Shown here piece after piece: positions 16,947 through 22,608 of a stretch of DNA of 22,608 nt. This DNA comes from Elysia marginata (lineage: Eukaryota; Mollusca; Gastropoda; Plakobranchidae), in contig BMAT01008473.1 in assembly GCA_019649035.1 (NCBI GenBank), forward strand, positions 79,053-101,660, read 5' to 3'. A program made the translations under genes and the position numbers. Position 1 is the first letter of the stretch, and each line of letters starts with the position of its first letter. Under the pieces are notes generated by a model. That model ran no database searches. It saw only the letters and a program-made list of their open reading frames with translations, and was not told the origin of the DNA.

Positions 16947-16954
16947 ATTTTAAC

Positions 16955-17782
16955 ACATGTAATCATGTTGAGTTGACCTCAAACTATCAACTGTTGCATA
17001 GCTCCAAAGTTATGACATCATCTCTCAATAACGCGAGACCGACCTTATATCTCTATTACTGGAAATTGATATTGCGGGGTTTTTAAAATACAAGCTTATG
17101 GAGCAAAGTCACACGACAAAGAACTACTAAGGATACAATTAGATAAATAGATGTTACCAGCCCATGTGTTGTTGCAGAAAAGAACACACTATTAAATTAC
17201 ATTACATGACGTCTAAAACATTGCGTTGGCGCTGAGAGACTTAGGTTTTTATTTACATATTGTTTCAAGACTGATGCTTTTTATGATGTTTTTTAAGGAA
17301 AACAATCCCGTTTTTAATCAAAGTTCAGTATTTTTGGGAGCTGATTGTGTATCGTGAGAATTTTTGCACTGCAGATAGTGATTCTTAATTATCTCTTGCT
17401 ATTTTTAATGAATGCAGCCATGTTTTGTGCCTCGCATATATATCTTTAAAATTAGAAGTAATCTTTTTACAAAATGTTGAGTTAGCTTTTATTAAAAGCA
17501 AATGGAGAACATGGAAGAAAGTTATAGTCAGGTTTCTTATTACCAAAAAGCAAAAGTAACAACAGAAAAAAAACTGTGCAGTCTGTACGTGTATAATGGA
17601 CCAGATATACAATTGATACTATTATAATCATCGAAAAGAAATTATAACAGCTACAACAATACATGTTTTTGTGGTGAAATTGATTTGCTGATAGCAAAAT
17701 CTACTTCGTATGTGGTATGCCGATACATTTCATTTCCTGTGATTCGGATACAAACAGAATTTCAAAACAATAGCTGCCCGTT
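16955..17782. other. Intergenic DNA upstream of the chordin-like gene
   Basis: About 0.8 kb, AT-rich. It must include the promoter or 5'UTR of the gene starting at 17783, but I see no TATA box or other element I can assign with confidence. Confidence 0.4.
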
Positions 17783-17927
17783 ATGTTAAGCATTGAGAGC
17801 AAACTTTGGTTGGTCATCTTGTGGACGCTCGTCGTTCACTTTCTCATCTACAGCAGTGCCAGTCCGTATTTTACTCTCGTATCCTCTGCCTTAAAAAACA
17901 ACAGAAACAGTGTAGAGGACCTTCCAG
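17783..17927 (+). CDS. Signal-peptide exon of the chordin-like gene
   Basis: ATG at 17783, with an in-frame TAG 12 nt upstream. It encodes MLSIESKLWLVILWTLVVHF, then LIYSSAS: a short charged start, a hydrophobic core and a small-residue cleavage region. A linker ending SVEDLPG follows. The donor CCAG|GTAAGT at 17928 is consensus, phase 1. The minus strand also has an open frame here (see findings), but the plus reading fits the downstream VWC exon. Confidence 0.68.
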
Positions 17928-20900
17928 GTAAGTGATTTGATTATTTTACGACATTAAGTGCTCATCTTATAGCAATATTAACCACTCTCTCTTAGGGCCT
18001 TTCGCATCTCAGTGCTCCGACTGGGACGCCTCGGCTGCTTCTCGAATCCTCGCTGTAAGCTTGGTCCACTCGTCTCTCTGCTGTGCTATAGATCTCAGGT
18101 GCTAAAATGATTATTCAATTTTTACTAGGATTTCCACATAGGTGTGTCACCCTAGCTTAACTTAACTTTTATACGAAAAAATTTTATCTGATTTTTAGAA
18201 TTAAAGGTTCCTTCAAAATGGCTGGCATGCGTTGCTTTTAATTATAACAAATATTACTGACGAAATGAAGAATAATGAAGAGCAGTTTTTAATTAAAATA
18301 AATAGCGGCACCCCCGTTTGGAAATCCTGCCAATTTTCTTTTTCACTGAACTGAGCGAGGGGAAAATTGGTCGACTGTTTTCACAGCATGTGTAGGGGAG
18401 ATCATCATAACAAACTATCCATTACAGCAGAGGTTCTCTGGTGTGCAAAAAAACCTCAACAGGTTATTAGCACAGGCTGTAACTTATATGTCTTGCATAC
18501 CGTATCAAGATAACATAATTATTTTGACGGCTAAAGACATAAGGCAGGATTTCCAAACTGGGATGCCCTTATTTTTTTCCATAAGAATCCACTGTTTATT
18601 ACAATTCATTTCGTCAGTAATTTTTGTTATAAGGTGAAAATGCATCTCATCTGCAATGAACCCTTTAACTCTTCTAAGCCGATAGAATTTGTTACCATAA
18701 AGTTTAGATTTAGATAGGGTGACGCTCCTCTTTGGAAATCCTTGATTCTTTCCTGGATTGATAATCTAAAACTGGAGATGCAACCAGTATGATACTGCCG
18801 TTACTATCGTGAGATATCAACGGATAACCTGCAACAGACACCACTGCAATTCAATTCAGTCAGAGGCTATCACAAAATGTGTAGGCTCACAACGGATATT
18901 TTCCCGAATATACAAGGATACAACAATAAAAACTATACATCGGCCCGTCAATGGTCTTGAGGCCTTCTATCACGACCACCTTGCGAGGATTAAAGCACTG
19001 GTAGCAGTCGGAAACCTATGCTGTATTTGTACGAATGAATGATAAGGTATGGCATTAATTGTGGAGAGAGGCTTTTAGAGGAAATTCCCCAATATGCCCG
19101 CACTTAGTAAGATTCGAACCTTCAACTTTTAGTAGCTTCGGCACCCACCGATTTGCCACTGCGAGAAACATAGCTTATACCACGTAGCCACTACTCTTCG
19201 CAAAAAAGAAGTTTCATCGCTAAGGTCCTTGCTTAGCCTCTCTAAGCGACTTGCTAACTTGAAAAGAAAAGTCCAAATTATCTGTAAGCCAACCATTGAA
19301 TCCAGAGGAACAAACACTTAGCCATGCACAATAAACAAAGTGAACAAAAGATAACAGTTAAAGGCATCCATCATACACACGGTAAATCTAGAGATTAGAA
19401 TAAATAGTGAAAACGCTACTTTCTTGTATCTAAAGCCCCGGAAGAATGTATCAATGTTGTTTTTAAAAGGTATTTCAACTAGATGCTGTGCTTGTCCTCC
19501 TATGAGGCAAGTATTTCATTTTTGTGACTCTGAAGCTGAATTTCTTTCTATTAATCCTTGAATGCATCGCCTTTGGCTAGTTATAACCTTAAGAAAAAAC
19601 ATCAGGTATTGTAAAGTTTGAAGGACTGAGTGGCATTTGGTTGTTATCTATTATTGTTTTTTTTTAATCTTGAGACTGCCTTCGGCGGTTGAAGACACTA
19701 AGCCTATTTTAAAAATTTGCAGTAGCAAGAAATCTAGAAGACAAAAAACGTGAGACCTCAAGGTTAGCATTTGGACTGGCAATTGATAAAAGGCAATAAA
19801 GTTTAATGTACTTTTCAGCTAAGCTGGTTTTTACGCCATGAATTGATCATCTTATAGCAACATTGACCATACTGCGGCGCTAAAAAGTTTGTTTAATTTT
19901 CACAAAAGGTTTCCACACAAGTGTACCACCCTAGCTAAGCTTAACTTTCATACACAAATTCTGTTTGATTCTTTGAAATTGGAAGTTTTTTTTTCCGAAT
20001 AGAGTCTAAAACTTCGACATTCTCTTTAGATTTATCAAAATATAGTTACAAGAGATCCTTGTGTGCCCACGGCATCTCCAATAATATAAAACCATAGTTT
20101 TGCCTGCCTCAGAACGAGTATCGATTGCTACTACAACAAGGCGATATAAGTTCTTCGTTTTCGCGCGATTTATATTTCATTTATGCCTGATGGCACTCTC
20201 ACAATGCCATTTTGAGGCCGTGTATTGGTGATGTACTCGTTAGTTAAGTGGCTTGATCGCCTTTGTTATAACATGGCAACGCACCACCGTGGAAAGGTAT
20301 AATATAATTATGCGATATTTAGAAACAACATTTTTGTAAAGTCTTTGATCTAGAAACCGCTCTTGACTTATGTATGACATACGTGTCCTTTGAAAGGACC
20401 ACTAAAATGACAACTGAGATAGCCATCTTTAAAGAACTGTACAGTGTGCAATGAAATCATACAAGCAAATTTTGTTGTAAACAATGTGTCAAGATAACTT
20501 ACTTCTTGTCAGTTAAAAAGACAATAGACAAGTATATTGTGAAGCGATTCTAGTTGTTAACATTATTCATCAACATTACATTCCAGCCATAATAAGAAAA
20601 AAATCTCAAACAAATACTAAGTTGTTTGTTTGAATTTTAGCGTCTCTTTTCAACTACAAGGTTATATCACAGGCGGCGCTTGAGACAGTTGAAAGTGTGC
20701 TGTCACACTGTGATGTAAGGAACGCTTGCATACACCACACCCAGTCACATTATCCTGACACCGGGCCGACCAGACTTAGCACTAAATCTTTAATGCCAGA
20801 CACTAGGGGAATCAGCTGCTAATGTTAATATTAAAGTCCTTGGTTTGACTCGGCCGGGGATCGAACCCACACCTCCCGATCTCCGAGCGAGTGTCTTACC

Positions 20901-22286
20901 GCTAGGCCATAGAGCCGGTAAAAAATACCAAGAGAATCTTTTTTTTTGTTTCATCATGTTCGTACATGTATGCAGATTATAGCTTACTCGAATCTAAAAA
21001 AATCTAATCAACTATGACAGAGAAAAGGGTCATTCATAGGTCAACAAAGGTGAAATTGTGGATAACCATACTTTAACATGTCTTTGTTGGTACCAGGTAA
21101 TATATTTCTATTATTTCGGTCGAACCAATCGGAAATCGGAAATTTCGTTAAATAGATTGTGATCTATTCTAAATGATTCGTTTATTTTTTACATCGATTC
21201 AAATGCACATAATATATCTATGTCTAACTCAAAGACTGATCCTTTTAAGACTTCATTGTTTAGAAGAACATGCAAATTCAATTTCTTAAACAGTGCTACA
21301 AATTAGTCGACTTGCGCTCTCAATCTCTTCTCTCATGTAGACATTGATATTAATTTTATGATGTGCAATAACATATTGATGGTTACCCATAACATTGTTT
21401 ACACAAAGCCTGGAGATAAGGTAGAAACGAGTCCTATTAAAAATAAGAGCACATTGTTATTACCATTTTTGTGTTTGTTCCATGTCAAGACCAGGTAAAA
21501 TTTATCTGAAACGCAATAACTCACGATAAGCAAGGAAATAAAATTTTTGAACGACCTTAACGAAAATTTCAAGAGAGCTTTGTCATGACGTGGACGTTTA
21601 TATAAAAAATATGTCTCGCATTCTATCCTAATGAGTCTTAAGTCGAAAGGTTATATTTTTTAAAATATGGGCTTTCAACGTTTCGTGGTGGTTTAGAAAT
21701 TATTTTTTTTACATATTGACGCTAAGAATTCACACCAGATTCATGTTAAAGTTTTGTGTTTTATCTGTTTAATTTTTATTTATATTACTGCTAAGGACTT
21801 TAATAGATTTATATTTGTCTGAACTTAAAACACAATTTTGTTGCCTTTCTGAAAATTTACAAGGCATAACTCTTCCGACTTAAAACGATAAAACTTCAGA
21901 CATAAGCGTGATAGAGCTTTCCTTTTTTGTTGTATTTAAAAAAAAGAGATGGTAAGTTTTCTGGGATACCATTATCTCAAAATAAATCTTACAATTTCGA
22001 CTTGAGGCTCATTTTGACTGGTTGCAAAACATTTGATAATTTCATTGACAAATTTTGATATGTATAAACTGTTGAACGCCATGTAATCGATATAGAAAAG
22101 CTATAACGTCAATCACCACTCCCAGTGATCTACAATGGCTTTAACCTTGATTGATCACTGACCGTGTCCACTATTGATCAGGATGTTACCTGGGCGGTCA
22201 ACACTACAAGTTCTTTGATCGCTGGAGTCCTGTGATGGAGCCTACAGGCTTGATGGTCTGCCTCAAATGCGAATGCCTGCAGGTTT
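17783..22286 (+). CDS. Chordin / chordin-like (VWC-domain BMP antagonist), first two coding exons, truncated by window edge
   Basis: Known role: chordin and chordin-like proteins are secreted and bind BMP ligands through cysteine-rich VWC domains. Seen here: a signal-peptide exon ending in phase 1 and, 4.25 kb downstream, an exon starting in the matching phase with C-YLGGQHY, W-SP, EPTGLMVC and KCEC. This is the W-x-P..EP-x-G-[LV]-M-x-C-x-x-C-x-C signature of chordin-family VWC domains. The order signal peptide, short linker, first VWC is that of both chordin and CHRDL proteins. Spacing between Trp and the second Cys matches what I recall for CHRDL1/2 better than chordin, which has one extra residue, but other VWC proteins (kielin/BMPER-like) cannot be excluded. 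The join between the two exons is inference from phase, strand and domain order. Confidence 0.65.
18127..18328 (+). mobile_element. About 200-bp MITE, left member of an inverted pair
   Basis: Ends AGGATTTCCACATAGGTGTG and CCCGTTTGGAAATCCT form imperfect inverted repeats (AGGATTTCC/GGAAATCCT). The body contains ATTACTGACGAAATGAA. The whole aligns in reverse complement with 18546-18743. No clear target duplication is visible. Confidence 0.6.
18546..18743 (-). mobile_element. About 200-bp MITE, right member of an inverted pair
   Basis: Same family as 18127-18328 in opposite orientation: it begins AGGATTTCCAAACTGGGATG, ends CCTCTTTGGAAATCCT, and contains TTCATTTCGTCAGTAAT. Together the pair can form a hairpin with roughly 200-bp imperfect arms and a loop of about 217 bp. 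Confidence 0.6.
18788..19042 (+). CDS. Cysteine-rich open frame, possible exon, identity uncertain
   Basis: 84 codons after a weak acceptor CAACCAG|TAT, ending at TGA 19040-19042. It reads YDTAVTIVRYQRITCNRHHC, then SIQSEAITKC, and ends LVAVGNLCCICTNE. Cysteine spacing C-x4-C-x11-C followed by a terminal CC-x-C after a V-x-V-G is loosely like interleukin-17 cytokines, whose domains end in VxVGCTC. Base composition is less AT-rich than the flanks. Against it: weak acceptor, no signal peptide of its own, wrong phase for the host gene. It may be an exon of another gene, a fossil, or chance. Confidence 0.22.
   Translation, partial: YDTAVTIVRYQRITCNRHHCNSIQSEAITKCVGSQRIFSRIYKDTTIKTIHRPVNGLEAFYHDHLARIKALVAVGNLCCICTNE
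19085..19160 (-). mobile_element. tRNA-like SINE head, third type
   Basis: On the minus strand a consensus A box TGGCAAATCGG (19148-19158) and B box GGTTCGAATC (19111-19120) are separated by about 27 bp, as in a tRNA gene or tRNA-derived SINE. It does not fold as an obvious intact tRNA, and no body or target duplication was identified. Confidence 0.4.
19330..19335 (+). other. Possible polyadenylation signal
   Basis: AATAAA, about 290 bp after the stop of the cysteine-rich frame. A second lies at 19399. Weak alone in AT-rich DNA. Confidence 0.15.
19832..19985 (+). mobile_element. Partial repeat related to 17944-18205
   Basis: TCATCTTATAGCAACATTGA and CCACCCTAGCTAAGCTTAAC match 17961-17980 and 18148-18168 in order. 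Compared with this copy, 17944-18205 has about 105 extra bases at about 17990-18097. It lacks the second half of the MITE. Confidence 0.5.
20622..20922 (-). mobile_element. tRNA-derived SINE (family 1), copy 2
   Basis: Head on the minus strand starting CCGGCTCTATGGCCTAGCGG. A box TGGCCTAGCGG lies at 20899-20909 and B box GGGTTCGATCCCC at 20856-20868. The body aligns through to 20640 with copy 1 at 13706-14013. Flanks AAATACTAAG (20612-20621) and AAATACCAAG (20923-20932) are a 10-bp target duplication with one mismatch. Boxes are closer to Pol III consensus than in copy 1, so this copy is probably younger. Confidence 0.85.
21612..22031 (+). mobile_element. 420-bp TIR element, copy C
   Basis: Ends TGTCTCGCATTCTATCCTAA and the complement of TTTTGACTGGTTGCAAAACA are inverted repeats continuing inward to AGTCGAAA. 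The right half aligns with 44-230. Same family as 14137-14572. No transposase and no clear target duplication. Confidence 0.62.
22182..22286 (+). CDS. First part of a chordin-type VWC domain
   Basis: Acceptor ATTGATCAG|GA. The codons read CYLGGQHYKFFDRWSP, then EPTGLMVCLKCECLQV. The cysteine pattern (C, then C-x-x-C-x-C) and conserved Trp, Pro, Gly and Met are those of the N-terminal half of a VWC domain; the remaining cysteines must be on the next exon outside the window. Two donors are possible: CAG|GTTTGT (22283) or GTTT|GTAAGT (22287). The second is stronger and makes a 105-nt phase 1-1 exon, the usual class for shuffled extracellular domains. Confidence 0.82.
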
Positions 22287-22309
22287 GTAAGTCTCTGTTT
22301 TACCGTTCA

Positions 22310-22608
22310 ACAGAAAGATATATAAAGGGAAAACTCATAGAAAAAAAAGAGATGGACTGGGCGAGAAAAAGAAAAATAGGATAAGATAAGAAGATAGTTG
22401 TGGGAAGTAAAAAAGAAGATCGAAAAGAGCGAAATACAAATTTGAAGGTATGAAAGCCAAAGATGAAGAGGAAGACAGAGTAGAGAAGTGAATAGACGGG
22501 TGAATCAGACAAATCGTTGGGTCGTGAAAGAAAGAGTGGTGGAATGAAAGGGAAAAAACTGTAAAGAGAACTGAAAATAGCGAGTGAGAGAGAGAGAGAG
22601 AGAGAGAG
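22310..22608. repeat. Polypurine-rich stretch ending in (GA)n
   Basis: The plus strand is almost entirely purine-rich and ends in (GA)n from about 22583 to the window end. The long minus-strand open frame here is only the pyrimidine complement of this simple sequence. Confidence 0.85.

Larger units (their letters stand above)
17928..22181 (+). other. Large first coding intron of the chordin-like gene
   Basis: About 4.25 kb and densely colonised: MITE copies at 18127-18328, 18546-18743 and about 19832-19985, a tRNA-like SINE head at 19085-19160, a SINE at 20622-20922 and a TIR element at 21612-22031. Two exon-like pieces (17996-18054 and 18788-19042) do not fit the phase of the host gene. 20000-20610 and 20935-21600 hold nothing I recognise. 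Confidence 0.55.

Noticed and set aside
17786-17889. Minus-strand terminal exon ending DDQPKFALNA and stop, antisense to the signal-peptide exon
   Set aside because: It has a fair acceptor and hydrophilic composition, but the plus reading has an in-frame upstream stop, a textbook signal peptide, a consensus donor and a phase-matched VWC exon, which explains more.
22300-22512. 70-residue minus-strand frame rich in Phe, Ser and Leu
   Set aside because: It is the complement of a polypurine simple-sequence stretch.

Overview
This looks like animal nuclear DNA, and probably a lophotrochozoan such as a gastropod mollusc. That placement is inference, from small AT-rich split genes, tRNA-derived SINEs, and many piggyBac, Harbinger and hAT-type elements. 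There is no operon structure, rRNA or CRISPR. The window begins and ends in (GA)n microsatellites, and its one assembly gap (68 N) is also inside a (GA)n run, so it is probably a short scaffold broken at microsatellites.

Two protein genes are recognisable, arranged head to head, and each shows only its 5' part. (1) Positions 10548 down to 1458 on the minus strand hold the first twelve coding exons of CEP104, a ciliary-tip and centriole protein. All exons join in phase to about 384 residues, covering the jelly-roll domain, coiled coil and the start of the linker. The TOG and zinc-finger half lies beyond position 1. The linker carries three DDR-x-LP motifs, the middle one alone on a 33-nt phase-symmetric microexon. 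(2) From 17783 on the plus strand there is a signal-peptide exon. After a 4.25-kb intron, a phase-matched exon at 22182-22286 encodes the first part of a VWC domain of the chordin / chordin-like type, a family of secreted BMP antagonists. The rest runs off the right edge.

The intervening DNA is dominated by transposable elements. A 702-bp piggyBac relic flanked by TTAA lies in a CEP104 intron. A tandem duplication and a gapped microsatellite lie upstream of CEP104. The intergenic region then holds a SINE (about 11.73-12.05 kb), a second SINE family (13.7-14.0 kb, with a second copy at 20.6-20.9 kb), a 436-bp TIR element (14.1-14.6 kb, with another copy at 21.6-22.0 kb and a fragment at the left edge), two hAT-like MITEs with 8-bp target duplications (15.2 and 16.7 kb), and a 660-bp Harbinger element with TAA target duplication and a broken MADF reading frame (15.5-16.2 kb). 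The large chordin-like intron contains an inverted pair of about 200-bp MITEs, a cysteine-rich open frame, a tRNA-like SINE head and one SINE.

Three further exon-like pieces (11047-11148 minus, 12421-12664 plus, 18788-19042 plus) are reported as weak candidates. Nothing in the sequence links CEP104 and the chordin-like gene functionally beyond adjacency.
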